From the NCBI RefSeq assembly GCF_024637875.1, contig NZ_CP102451.1, positions 1,057,001-1,121,000 of the forward strand: DNA of 64,000 nt, written 5' to 3'. This DNA comes from Vagococcus luciliae (GTDB lineage: Bacteria; Bacillota; Bacilli; Lactobacillales; Vagococcaceae). The notes beneath the pieces are model-generated. The model had not been told where the DNA came from. It did not search any database and saw only the letters and a list, made by a program, of their open reading frames with translations. The position numbers and the translations under genes are program-made. This document shows, piece by piece, positions 36,154-45,046 of this stretch (positions are counted from its first letter, which is position 1; each line of letters begins with the position of its first letter).

Positions 36154-36788
36154 TGAATACCTTTTTATTGGAGAATGGAAACGAATTAGTTGTTAAGACA
36201 ATTGAACATATTTATATTTCAGGCATTGCGCTATTATTAGGGATTATTGTAGCCGTTCCTCTAGGTATTGCATTGACGCGAACCAATAGACTAGCTAATA
36301 TTATCATTGGCTTGGCTAGTGTATTACAAACGATACCATCTTTAGCTTTACTTACGATGTTTATTCCATTATTTGGTGTAGGAAAAGCAACGGCTGTTGT
36401 GGCTCTATTCATTTATTCCCTCTTACCTATTCTAAGAAATACGTATCTGGGCATTAAGGGAGTTGACCCAAATATGGTGGATGCAGCAAAAGGTATGGGA
36501 ATGACAGATTTTGAGCAAATACGTTTAGTAGAAATTCCACTTGCTTTACCAACTATCATGCGTGGCATTCGTTTAGGGACAGTTTATGTTATCGCTTGGG
36601 CAACGCTTGCGTCTTATATTGGTGGTGGAGGACTGGGAGATTTAATTTTTAGTGGTTTGAATCTTTATAAACCAGATTTAATTATAGGTGGTACTATACC
36701 AGTTGTTTTACTCGCTTTAATCAGTGATTTTTTATTAGGTTTACTTGAGAAAAAATTGTCTCCAAAGATGAAGGAGGCAAGTAATTAA
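36153..36788 (+). CDS. opuCB: Compatible-solute ABC transporter permease (OpuCB type)
   Basis: A 211-residue permease with about five membrane helices and a BPD-type loop ([20 protein letters not shown]). [13 protein letters not shown] is typical of the ProW/OpuCB group. It forms the channel with OpuCD. It is followed directly by the binding-protein gene with no gap. Confidence 0.92.
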   Translation: MNTFLLENGNELVVKTIEHIYISGIALLLGIIVAVPLGIALTRTNRLANIIIGLASVLQTIPSLALLTMFIPLFGVGKATAVVALFIYSLLPILRNTYLGIKGVDPNMVDAAKGMGMTDFEQIRLVEIPLALPTIMRGIRLGTVYVIAWATLASYIGGGGLGDLIFSGLNLYKPDLIIGGTIPVVLLALISDFLLGLLEKKLSPKMKEASN

Positions 36789-37718
36789 ATGAAAACTAAA
36801 AGAAATAAACTAGTATTATTTTTAATTGTTGGACTATTATTTTTGACTGGATGTGAATTACCTGGTTTAGGTGGAGGAAAAGGTGATAATCAAACCATTC
36901 GTGTTGGTTCCTTAGCGACTACTGAAAACCAAATTTTAGCTAATTTGGTCAAAGAAATGATTGAACATTATACAGATGATAAGGTCGTTCTTATCAATAA
37001 TTTGGGAACAAGTACAGTGGCACACAATGCGATGGTGAATGGAGATATTGATATTTCTGCAGGTCGCTATACAGGGACAGATTTAAGTGGAACATTAAAT
37101 TTGCCCGCTGAAAAAGATCCAGAAAAAGCGTTTGATATTGTTTCAGAAGAATTTAACAAGCGATATCATCAAACATGGTTACCTTCTTATGGATTCGCTA
37201 ATACTTATGCTTTTATGGTATCAAAAGAAACAGCTGAAAAATATAATTTGAAAAAAATTAGTGATTTGAAGAATGTAGCCGATCAATTAACAGCTGGTGT
37301 TGATACTTCTTGGATGAAGCGTGATGGAGATGGTTACAAAGCATTTTCTGATACTTATGATGTTGATTTTAAAAAAGTTTATCCTATGCAAATTGGTCTT
37401 GTGTATGATGCAGTTGCTGCTGGTAAGATGGATGTTGTCTTAGGGTACTCTACAGATGGACGTATCGCAAGTTATGATTTAGTTGTGTTAGAAGATGATT
37501 TGAGATTCTTTCCACCTTATGATGGTAGTATTGTGATTGATAATGATGTGATGAATAAAAATCCAAAATTAAAAGAAGCATTGCTTAAATTGTCTGGGAA
37601 AATAGATACAAAGACCATGCAAAGACTCAATTACGAAGCAGATAATAATCTATTAGAACCTGAAACAGTCGCAAAAAAATTTTTACGAGAAAATAACTTT
37701 TTTGAGGGGGAAAAATAA
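36789..37718 (+). CDS. opuCC: Compatible-solute binding lipoprotein (OpuCC type)
   Basis: A 309-residue extracellular binding protein. The lipobox is LTGC (Cys about residue 22). The OpuAC-type fold follows (IRVGSLATTENQILANL, GRYTGTDLSG, YDAVAAGKMDVVLGYSTDGRI). It captures carnitine, betaine or choline for osmoprotection. The stop overlaps the opuCD start. Confidence 0.92.
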   Translation: MKTKRNKLVLFLIVGLLFLTGCELPGLGGGKGDNQTIRVGSLATTENQILANLVKEMIEHYTDDKVVLINNLGTSTVAHNAMVNGDIDISAGRYTGTDLSGTLNLPAEKDPEKAFDIVSEEFNKRYHQTWLPSYGFANTYAFMVSKETAEKYNLKKISDLKNVADQLTAGVDTSWMKRDGDGYKAFSDTYDVDFKKVYPMQIGLVYDAVAAGKMDVVLGYSTDGRIASYDLVVLEDDLRFFPPYDGSIVIDNDVMNKNPKLKEALLKLSGKIDTKTMQRLNYEADNNLLEPETVAKKFLRENNFFEGEK

Positions 37719-38413
37719 TGCAAGATATGAATATAATGCAACAGTTCTTTTATTATTTACAAAACAATAGTGGTTATGTTCTCTCTCAATTTGTTAGACA
37801 TTTTCTTATTTCAATTTACGGTGTCTTTTTTGCGGCAATTGTGGGTATCCCTATTGGAATTTTTATTGCAAAAAAGAAACATTTAGCTGATTGGGTGATT
37901 GGAGCTGCCAATGTTATTCAAACTGTTCCATCACTGGCAATGGTCTCTTTATTAATGCTTGCCTTTGGTTTAGGGGTGAATACGGTTATTATTACGGTAT
38001 TTTTATATTCTCTCTTACCAATTATTTCTAATACTTATACAGGCATGACACAAGTCGATAAAGACATACTTGATGCAGGAAAAGGAATGGGAATGACGTC
38101 TTTCCAACGTTTATGGATGATTGAATTGCCATTGTCTATTTCTGTCTTGATGGCAGGAATTAGAAATGCCCTTGTCGTAGCAATAGGTATTACAGCAATT
38201 GGATCATTTGTTGGAGCTGGTGGTTTAGGAGATATTATTATCCGTGGAACAAACGCGACTGATGGAACGGCTATTATTTTGGTTGGGGCATTACCAACAG
38301 CTTTAATGGCGATTGTCACAGATTGGGTACTAGGATTGGTGGAAAAACGACTGGATCCAGCTGGAAAACTAGTTGGTGCGTCAACGGCAGTAGAAGGAAA
38401 AGACACACCATAA
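37718..38413 (+). CDS. opuCD: Compatible-solute ABC transporter permease (OpuCD type)
   Basis: A 231-residue second permease, clearly paralogous to OpuCB: VIQTVPSLAMVSLL and DKDILDAGKGMGMTSFQR match the equivalent OpuCB segments. It completes the OpuCA-CB-CC-CD transporter. A hairpin with a T-run lies just downstream. Confidence 0.92.
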   Translation: MQDMNIMQQFFYYLQNNSGYVLSQFVRHFLISIYGVFFAAIVGIPIGIFIAKKKHLADWVIGAANVIQTVPSLAMVSLLMLAFGLGVNTVIITVFLYSLLPIISNTYTGMTQVDKDILDAGKGMGMTSFQRLWMIELPLSISVLMAGIRNALVVAIGITAIGSFVGAGGLGDIIIRGTNATDGTAIILVGALPTALMAIVTDWVLGLVEKRLDPAGKLVGASTAVEGKDTP

Positions 38414-38431
38414 ATAATTTAAAGAAAAATT

Positions 38432-38486
38432 AACTTGTCTTTCATTGTTTCTAGGTGTAATTTAGAAAAAATGAAGCAAGTTTTTT
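38432..38486 (+). terminator. Terminator after opuC, possible attenuator of alaA
   Basis: AACTTGTCTTTCATT (38432-38446) pairs with AATGAAGCAAGTT (two bases bulged), ending in TTTTTT. The loop is long, about 24 bases. It ends only some 15 bases before the alaA start codon region. Confidence 0.6.
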
Positions 38487-38502
38487 ATTAGGGGGAAAGT
38501 CA

Positions 38503-39720
38503 GTGAGACAATTTAAAAAATCGTCAAAATTAGATTATGTTAGCTATGATGTAAGAGGTCCTGTATTAGAAGAGGCAGATAGAATGACAGCTAGAGGGAT
38601 TGATGTATTAAAATTAAATACTGGAAATCCTGCTGCGTTTGGCTTTAAAGCTCCTGATGAAATTATTCATGATTTAATAACCAATGCTAGAGAATCTGAA
38701 GGCTATTCAGATTCAAAGGGAATTTTTTCGGCACGAAAAGCGATTCAACAATACTGCCAATTAAAAAAAATACCAAATGTTACGATTAATGACATCTATA
38801 CTGGAAATGGTGTTAGTGAATTAATTACATTATCTATGCAAGCCTTGATTGATAATGGTGATGAAGTGCTTGTTCCAATGCCAGATTATCCATTATGGAC
38901 AGCAGCGATTACTTTATCAGGAGGTCGAGCTGTACATTACGTATGTGATGAACAGGCTGATTGGTATCCTGATATTGATGATATAAAAAGCAAAATTACG
39001 CCAAAAACTAAAGGGATTGTGTTGATTAATCCTAATAATCCAACTGGAGCTCTTTATCCAAAAGAGTTATTATTAGAAATTGTAAAAGTAGCAAGAGAAC
39101 ATGAACTAATTATTTATTCAGATGAAATTTACGACCGATTAGTGATGGATGGTTTAGAGCATGTATCTATTGCTAGTTTGGCTCCTGATTTATGCGTTGT
39201 AACGTTTAATGGGTTATCTAAATCTCATCGTGTTGCTGGATTTCGATGTGGTTGGATGGTCATTAGTGGTGAGAAGAAACATGTTCAAGGATATATTGAA
39301 GGAATCAACATGTTAGCTTCCATGCGACTTTGTTCAAATGTATTATCTCAGCAAATTATTCAGACTGCTTTAGGTGGTCATCAAAGTGTGGACCAATTAC
39401 TATTACCTGGTGGTCGAATTTATGAGCAACGTGAGTTTATTACGGAGGCTTTGAATGCCATTCCTGGTATAACAGTAAAAAAACCACAAGCAGCCTTTTA
39501 CATTTTCCCAAAACTAGATATACAAAAATTTAATATCCGCGATGATGAAAAATTTGTGTTAGATTTTTTACATGAACATCAAATTTTATTGGTTCATGGA
39601 AAAGGATTTAATATGTCTACTCCAGATCATTTTAGAATTGTTTATTTACCGGAAATGGAAGAACTAAAAAAAGCAACGTTGAGTTTAGAAACATTTTTAT
39701 CGACATACAGACAGAAATAA
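38503..39720 (+). CDS. alaA: Glutamate-pyruvate aminotransferase (AlaA)
   Basis: 405 residues, the same length as E. coli AlaA and closely similar along its length (YDVRGPVLEEADRMTARG, PDYPLWTAAITLSGG, INPNNPTGALYPKELL). The PLP lysine is in NGLSKSHRVAGFR and ends in the GWMV strand. It makes alanine from pyruvate and glutamate in the cytosol. The start is GTG 38503 with AGGGGGAAAG upstream. Transcribed alone. Confidence 0.9.
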   Translation: MRQFKKSSKLDYVSYDVRGPVLEEADRMTARGIDVLKLNTGNPAAFGFKAPDEIIHDLITNARESEGYSDSKGIFSARKAIQQYCQLKKIPNVTINDIYTGNGVSELITLSMQALIDNGDEVLVPMPDYPLWTAAITLSGGRAVHYVCDEQADWYPDIDDIKSKITPKTKGIVLINPNNPTGALYPKELLLEIVKVAREHELIIYSDEIYDRLVMDGLEHVSIASLAPDLCVVTFNGLSKSHRVAGFRCGWMVISGEKKHVQGYIEGINMLASMRLCSNVLSQQIIQTALGGHQSVDQLLLPGGRIYEQREFITEALNAIPGITVKKPQAAFYIFPKLDIQKFNIRDDEKFVLDFLHEHQILLVHGKGFNMSTPDHFRIVYLPEMEELKKATLSLETFLSTYRQK

Positions 39721-39754
39721 AAAGTAGCTAGCCTAACAGGCTAACTACTTTTTT
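39719..39754. terminator. Bidirectional terminator between alaA and the DUF2187 gene
   Basis: AAAAAGTAGCTAGCC and GGCTAACTACTTTTTT pair with a small internal mismatch around a 5-base loop. Confidence 0.75.
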
Positions 39755-39759
39755 AATCT

Positions 39760-39933
39760 TTATTTCTTTTTAATCTCTTTTTTACTCACGACGATTCGAC
39801 CTAAATACTTATCTTTTAATTCATCATCGGGATTATTGACTTCAATTAAAACAGAATTCTCATATTCTTTTTCAATGATGCCTTCATAGCGTCCACCTTG
39901 CCATTTAAAGAACACTTTTTCTTTAGTATCCAT
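39760..39933 (-). CDS. DUF2187 family small protein
   Basis: 57 residues from ATG 39933, chosen for GGGAG 8 bases upstream; the frame opens eight codons earlier at a TTG without a good site. KEKVFFKWQGGRYEGIIEKEYENSVLIEV has the small SH3-like beta-barrel look of DUF2187 (YkvS type). Function unknown. Confidence 0.75.
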   Translation of the reverse strand: MDTKEKVFFKWQGGRYEGIIEKEYENSVLIEVNNPDDELKDKYLGRIVVSKKEIKKK

Positions 39934-40169
39934 ACTAATCTCTCCCATATCATCCAAAAATAAAAAGCATAGTAATAATATTTCTGTATTATAACATTAA
40001 ACTTTCTAAATGTGGAATAAAAACCCTTTTATTTTTCTTCTATTATTCATAAAAAAATATACAGTCCATTAATAAACGAAGTGTTTATGAAATATCTAGA
40101 CCAATTATTGACTAATGAATTAAATAATGATAATTTTAAGATATACAAGAAAAGAAAGAAGTGTTAGCA

Positions 40170-41321
40170 ATGAAAAAAGTAATCTACGCTGATAAATTTT
40201 TTTTGGCAAGTGGAGAAGTCGGACCAGGCTATTTGGAAATAAATGATCATGTTTTTGGAAACGTTACAAAAGAGAGCCCTAATGAGTATGATGAGTTAAT
40301 TGATTTATCTGGTAAATGGGTAGCACCAGGACTGGTAGATACTCATATTCATGGTTTTAAGAACCATGATGTCATGGATAACGATGCTGACGGATTAAAA
40401 GTCATGTCAGAAGCCCTTTTATCATGCGGAGTGACTTCTTTTTTACCAACAACATTGACGTCTGATCACAAGAGATTAAAAGAAGTGGCGACAACAATTG
40501 GTAAAGTAAAAAATCAAGTCGATGGAGCTAAAATCCAAGGGATTTATTTTGAAGGTCCGTTTTTCACGGAAGAACATAAAGGAGCTCAAAATCCTGGTTA
40601 CTTTTCAGACCCAAGTATTGAAGTATTTCATGAATGGCAAGACGCTTCTGGTGGCATGATTAAAAAAATAGCATTGGCTCCTGAAAGAGAAGGCGTAAAA
40701 GAATTTGTTCGACAAGTGACAAATGAAGGAGTTGTTGTGTCTCTTGGTCACAGTAATGCCACACTTGCTCAAGCTAAAGAAGTAGTTGAGTCAGGTGCAA
40801 GTGTCTTTGTTCATACTTATAATGGTATGCGCGGTTTAAATCACCGAGAGCCAGGAATGGTAGGAGCAGCCCTTAGTTTGGAACATGTTTTTTCAGAATT
40901 GATTTGTGATGGCCATCATGTTCATCCTGCAGCTGCTGAAATTTTAATGGATTCAACTGGTCGAGATCATGTGGCACTAATCACTGATTGTATGATGGCT
41001 GGAGGAATGCCTGATGGAGAATATATGTTGGGTGAATTTAAAGTGACGGTTAAAGATGGCACTGCCAGAATGCAAGAGGGAAATCTAGCTGGTAGTATTT
41101 TGAAATTAAAAGAAGCTGTTAAAAACGTGGTAGAGTGGGGGATTGCGACACCTTCTGAAGCCATTATGATGGCAAGTTATGTTCCCGCTGTTAGTTGTAA
41201 AATAGATGACGTATGTGGCATGATTAAGCCAGGTCGTGCGGCTGACTTTATTGTTTTAGACAAATCATTAAATTTAGAAGCAACTTATCTAGACGGTGAA
41301 TGCCGTTATGAAGTACAATAA
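40170..41321 (+). CDS. nagA: N-acetylglucosamine-6-phosphate deacetylase
   Basis: 383 residues from ATG 40170. It removes the acetyl group from GlcNAc-6-phosphate, feeding amino-sugar catabolism and cell-wall recycling. Metal and active-site motifs of the amidohydrolase barrel are visible: VDTHIHGF, YFEGPF, SLGHSNA, HTYNGM, ICDGHHVHP and LITDCM. AAGAAAGAAG precedes the start. Transcribed alone; nagB is not in the window. Confidence 0.93.
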   Translation: MKKVIYADKFFLASGEVGPGYLEINDHVFGNVTKESPNEYDELIDLSGKWVAPGLVDTHIHGFKNHDVMDNDADGLKVMSEALLSCGVTSFLPTTLTSDHKRLKEVATTIGKVKNQVDGAKIQGIYFEGPFFTEEHKGAQNPGYFSDPSIEVFHEWQDASGGMIKKIALAPEREGVKEFVRQVTNEGVVVSLGHSNATLAQAKEVVESGASVFVHTYNGMRGLNHREPGMVGAALSLEHVFSELICDGHHVHPAAAEILMDSTGRDHVALITDCMMAGGMPDGEYMLGEFKVTVKDGTARMQEGNLAGSILKLKEAVKNVVEWGIATPSEAIMMASYVPAVSCKIDDVCGMIKPGRAADFIVLDKSLNLEATYLDGECRYEVQ

Positions 41322-41329
41322 AATAAGTG

Positions 41330-41358
41330 AAACGGTAGAGTTTTCTACCGTTTTTTTA
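41330..41358 (+). terminator. Terminator of nagA
   Basis: AAACGGTAGA, a four-base loop, TCTACCGTTTTTTT. Confidence 0.85.
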
Positions 41359-41383
41359 TTCAAGAAAAAGGAGACGAAGTTTA

Positions 41384-42475
41384 ATGAATAAAGAACGAAT
41401 GAACCGTGTGTTACAAGAGATGGAACGACAACAGTTACCCCAATTAATCGTATCGGATCAGGCATCAATTACCTACTTGACAGGACAATCCATTGATCCA
41501 GGAGAACGTTTAGTTGCTTTAATTATTAGAGAAGATGGCCACCATGTAGCTGTGATAAACAGATTGTTTCCTGTTTCTGAAGAATCATTAGGAATGCCAA
41601 TTATTTTTGTTGATGATACTGATAAAGGAATGGGTGTTTTAACATTAGCTAAAGAACTAGATTCTAACAAACCAATAGCAGTTGAAAAAAATTGGGCAGC
41701 TCATTTTTTATTAGATATTATGAAAGAATTAGATGCACCAATTAGTCAATATACGTTAAGTTCCAATGTCATTGATAAAGTGAGAGCAGTTAAAACTGAA
41801 GAAGAAATAGAAAAAATGTTAGAAGTCTCTCATGATAATGATTTGGCAATGAATCAATTAATTGGTTTAATTCCAGAAGAATTAACTGAATTAAACATGA
41901 CGGAACGATTAGAAAAAATTTATCATAAATTAGGTAATGACGGCTTCTCATTTGAACCAATTGTTGCTTATGGTGCTAATGGAGCTGATCCGCATCATAT
42001 GAATGACGATTCAAAGGTAAAACCTGGTGATAGCATTATTTTAGATATCGGTGGTGTGAAAAATGGCTATTGTTCTGATATGACGCGAACTGTTTTTTAT
42101 AAAGAGGTATCTGATAAAAGCCGTGATGTATACGAAACGGTACTTGAAGCAAATAAGCGAGCAATTGAAACAGTTAAACCTGGCGTTCGTTTATGCGATA
42201 TTGACGCAGCGGCAAGAGATTATATTGACTCAAAAGGATATGGCGAGTACTTTACTCATAGGACAGGACATTTTATCGGTACAGAGGTACATGAGGCTGG
42301 AGATGTGTCAGCAAGTAATACAGATATAGTTGAAGAAGGAATGATTTTCTCAATTGAACCTGGTATTTATATTTCTGGAGAAGTTGGTGTTCGAATTGAA
42401 GATTTAGTTGTCGTAACAAAAGATGGCTGTAAGATTTTAAATGAGTATCCAAAAGAATTAATTGTAATAGATTAA
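41384..42475 (+). CDS. pepQ: Xaa-Pro dipeptidase (PepQ-like, M24 peptidase)
   Basis: 363 residues, pita-bread fold. The five metal ligands are visible: Asp in ILDIGG, Asp in CSDMTRT, His in HRTGHFIG (with VHEAG after it), Glu in FSIEPGIY and Glu in RIEDLVV. It splits dipeptides with a C-terminal proline in the cytosol. Other M24 aminopeptidase P types look similar, so the symbol is provisional. AAAAAGGAG lies before the ATG; a hairpin follows at 42484. Confidence 0.82.
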   Translation: MNKERMNRVLQEMERQQLPQLIVSDQASITYLTGQSIDPGERLVALIIREDGHHVAVINRLFPVSEESLGMPIIFVDDTDKGMGVLTLAKELDSNKPIAVEKNWAAHFLLDIMKELDAPISQYTLSSNVIDKVRAVKTEEEIEKMLEVSHDNDLAMNQLIGLIPEELTELNMTERLEKIYHKLGNDGFSFEPIVAYGANGADPHHMNDDSKVKPGDSIILDIGGVKNGYCSDMTRTVFYKEVSDKSRDVYETVLEANKRAIETVKPGVRLCDIDAAARDYIDSKGYGEYFTHRTGHFIGTEVHEAGDVSASNTDIVEEGMIFSIEPGIYISGEVGVRIEDLVVVTKDGCKILNEYPKELIVID

Positions 42476-42483
42476 ATGTGATT

Positions 42484-42525
42484 AAAACTATGAATTGGAG
42501 GAATAAGCTTCAGTTCATAGTTTTT
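42484..42525 (+). terminator. Terminator after pepQ
   Basis: AAAACTATGAA (42484-42494) pairs with TTCATAGTTTT (42513-42523), running into TTTTTATT; the loop is long. Confidence 0.65.
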
Positions 42526-42739
42526 ATTATTATGATTAGGTGAATTGATTAGATAACGATATCATTTTTTATAAAATAAAAATGTTCTTAGTTTAATTAG
42601 TTTTTCTAATGTCATTATTTATTTTTTCGTTTATTTAATGTAATAAAAAAAGTGAGTGTCGTTTTTTGAAAAGCTTTAAGTAAGATTGTTATGAAGGATA
42701 AGTATATAGTCATAAAAGGATTGTATCAGGGAGAACAGG

Positions 42740-43007
42740 ATGGAAAAAAGTAAAAAATATATAATAGCATATCTCAATTGAAACGCGTTATATCATTTTA
42801 ATAAAAATTGTTTTTTGTTTCTTAATAGTGTTTAGCATTTCATGCTTTATATGGGATATTATGTAATACTATCATATTAGTATCATTGTATTGTTGGTTT
42901 TTGGTAATTCACTTTTTGGTTTGGGGTTATTAACAGATTTAAAAAGTATATCAATTAAACGACTGTCTTTTTTTACTTTAATTTGCGTTATGGTTTATTT
43001 TGTTTAG
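42740..43007 (+). pseudogene. Decayed small membrane-protein gene
   Basis: A start with ribosome-like GGGAGAACAGG gives MEKSKKYIIAYLN-stop at 42740-42781. A shifted frame continues hydrophobically (ILIKIVFCFLIVFSISCFIW, stop, then HISIIVLLVFGNSLFGLGLLT) to TAG 43005-43007. It looks like a two- or three-helix membrane protein broken by one shift and one stop. I cannot name it. The rest of 42526-43095 is AT-rich with nothing recognisable. Confidence 0.4.
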
Positions 43008-43096
43008 TATGTCACTGTAAACGATGTGTTACTACGAAAATTTAGTAAATGAAAGTATAGAGTGACATTGTTAAAATATAGTATTTTTAATGTAAA

Positions 43097-43133
43097 AAAT
43101 AGACTAGCAGGAACCTATCCTCTAGTCTATTTT
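43097..43133 (-). terminator. Terminator after the nuclease-partner gene
   Basis: AAAATAGACTAG and CTAGTCTATTTT, 12 bp, around a 13-base loop; the gene's stop codon lies in the right arm. Confidence 0.75.
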
Positions 43134-43502
43134 GGCGATGATTTTTGAGTGTAGTTCATTATCCTCAACAAGTGAAAAAAAGGTGAAGACAGATACATCA
43201 AATGTCTCACTATCAGATTGATAACAAGAATAAGGGATAACCAATGTTTGGTCATCTGTTGCGACAATATAATCATTGTCAATGGTTTGCGCAATAAAGG
43301 TGTAGTCTGTTAAGTCTTCTTTTGTCCAAATACCATCCTCTGCTAAAAAGTCCAATGTTTGATAAAATTGTTGGCTATTTTTTTTATTGTTAAAAATGAA
43401 ATAGTCTGTCATCTCTTGTAGATTTTTTTCTTTAATGAGATTTAAAAAATGTGTTGGTGAAGTATTTGTTGTCATTAGTGCTAGTTGTTTAAACGTCTCC
43501 AT
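43122..43502 (-). CDS. Small cytosolic protein paired with a nuclease, possible immunity protein
   Basis: About 126 residues from ATG 43502, preferred because GGAG lies 9 bases upstream; the in-frame ATG at 43517 overlaps the nuclease stop but has no ribosome site. It is acidic, without signal or membrane segment. The mid-protein DYTFIAQTIDNDYIVATDDQTLVIPY segment has a weak SUKH/SMI1-like beta pattern. It directly follows a nuclease gene, which suggests an inhibitor or immunity protein. That is inference from position; the family is not secure. Confidence 0.55.
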   Translation of the reverse strand: METFKQLALMTTNTSPTHFLNLIKEKNLQEMTDYFIFNNKKNSQQFYQTLDFLAEDGIWTKEDLTDYTFIAQTIDNDYIVATDDQTLVIPYSCYQSDSETFDVSVFTFFSLVEDNELHSKIIAKID

Positions 43503-43516
43503 TAACCTCAACTCCA

Positions 43517-44191
43517 TTATTGTTTGTTTTCAATTGTTACATAGAAATCAATGTTTGATTGTTTACTTAAACCTTTACCTTCTATATCGACTGCAATAGG
43601 CATAGGTTCTTTTCCATTATACACCGGCTTCACTCGATATCGAATTGTTTCCCCATCATCAGCGGCTTTTCGAACCATATTTTCATATTTTGTCATGAAG
43701 GGCGTATTAACTGGATTTTGATAAAGCGTGACTAAGTTTTCTAACTTGTCTCCTGTTCCACCAAGTTGCCTTCCAATCAAATGGCCACGCGAATGATTAT
43801 AAGGTTCTAAACCAGAAATAAAACCTGGAGGACGAATACTTTGATTGGCAGATGTTCCTGTATTGATCATATTGGGTTTAATAAGGGCATTCGCGGTGGT
43901 AGGTCTACCTAGTTTATCTAACTTACCATATTCTATCCATCCTTTTGAACTATTTGTCAATTCTTCTGCTGTAAACCTTGCTTTACCATGTTCAACTGGA
44001 CCTGGATTATCCTTTTGAATTGAGCTATTAGTTTGTTCAGTTTTTGTGACAGAATGATTTTGCTCAAATGGTAAAAACTCCATTAATGTTTCAGGTGATT
44101 TTACACCTGCTACTACCAATATAATACAAATCACTAACCCAATGATATATTGACTAGGTGATGATTTTTTATTCTTGTTTTTCTTAGTCAT
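43517..44191 (-). CDS. Membrane-anchored DNA/RNA non-specific endonuclease
   Basis: 224 residues. A basic N-terminus precedes one hydrophobic segment (about 15-32), with no lipobox, so it is a membrane-anchored or cleaved exported nuclease. Nuclease motifs are LGRPTTANAL, then NHSRGHLIGRQLGG with the catalytic His and NLVTLYQNPVNTP, as in EndA of pneumococcus. It could act in DNA uptake, biofilm DNA turnover or as an effector. It is distinct from the lipoprotein nuclease at 6465: shorter, different anchor, no Cys tail. Confidence 0.85.
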   Translation of the reverse strand: MTKKNKNKKSSPSQYIIGLVICIILVVAGVKSPETLMEFLPFEQNHSVTKTEQTNSSIQKDNPGPVEHGKARFTAEELTNSSKGWIEYGKLDKLGRPTTANALIKPNMINTGTSANQSIRPPGFISGLEPYNHSRGHLIGRQLGGTGDKLENLVTLYQNPVNTPFMTKYENMVRKAADDGETIRYRVKPVYNGKEPMPIAVDIEGKGLSKQSNIDFYVTIENKQ

Positions 44192-44328
44192 GTTGTACTC
44201 CTTTTTTGTAGTCGCTTGTCATTATACGATATTACCATAAAAAGAAAAAGCGTTCTTTTTTAAATGTTATTAATGTTTAAATAATCTATCTTTTGTTATA
44301 ATAATAACTGAGAAAAAGGGGGGATTAG

Positions 44329-45030
44329 ATGAGTTATGTGGAATTAAAGAATGTGTATAAACGTTATAAAATGGGAGATAGTATCATTGTTGCGAATAAT
44401 GATATTAATTTTTCAATTGAGAAAGGTGAGTTTGTTGTAATACTAGGACCAAGTGGCGCAGGAAAATCAACTGTTTTAAATATTTTAGGTGGTATGGATA
44501 GTTGTAATGAAGGACATGTTATTGTGGATGATACAGATATTGCAACATTCAATGCAAAAGAATTGACACAGTATCGTCGTGTAGATGTAGGATTTGTTTT
44601 TCAATTTTATAATTTGGTACCTAACTTAACAGCTAAAGAAAATGTTGAGTTAGCATCACAAGTCTCACCAAAGGCATTAGATGTCGATAGTGTGATTGAG
44701 ATGGTTCAATTGGATCATCGTAAAGATAATTTTCCTGCCCAATTATCTGGAGGTGAACAGCAACGTGTAGCCATTGCTAGAGCACTAGCTAAAAATCCTA
44801 AATTATTGTTATGTGATGAACCCACTGGAGCTTTGGATTTTGAAACAGGTAAGCATATATTGGCTATTTTGGAAGAAACTTGCCGAAAATATGGTACAAC
44901 TGTGATTGTGATTACACACAATTCAGAAATTGCAAAAATGGCTGATCGCGTTATTAGAATTAATGATGCAAAAGTAAGAAGTATTGAAAAAAATGAACAT
45001 CCAGTAAAAGCCAGCGAGCTAGAATGGTAA
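44329..45030 (+). CDS. ABC transporter ATP-binding protein (MacB/LolD type)
   Basis: 233 residues. GPSGAGKST Walker A, LSGGEQQR signature, LLCDEPTGALDF Walker B and ITHN switch. The EPTGALD form is typical of ATPases that work with FtsX-like permeases, such as the one 16 bp downstream. GGGGGGA lies before the ATG. Confidence 0.92.
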   Translation: MSYVELKNVYKRYKMGDSIIVANNDINFSIEKGEFVVILGPSGAGKSTVLNILGGMDSCNEGHVIVDDTDIATFNAKELTQYRRVDVGFVFQFYNLVPNLTAKENVELASQVSPKALDVDSVIEMVQLDHRKDNFPAQLSGGEQQRVAIARALAKNPKLLLCDEPTGALDFETGKHILAILEETCRKYGTTVIVITHNSEIAKMADRVIRINDAKVRSIEKNEHPVKASELEW

Positions 45031-45046
45031 AGGGAGGTTCAGCTAA

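Noticed and set aside
38035-38406. A 123-residue open frame antisense to opuCD
   Set aside because: It mirrors the codons of a well-supported gene, has repetitive low-complexity composition (many Ile, Pro, Thr) and no ribosome site.
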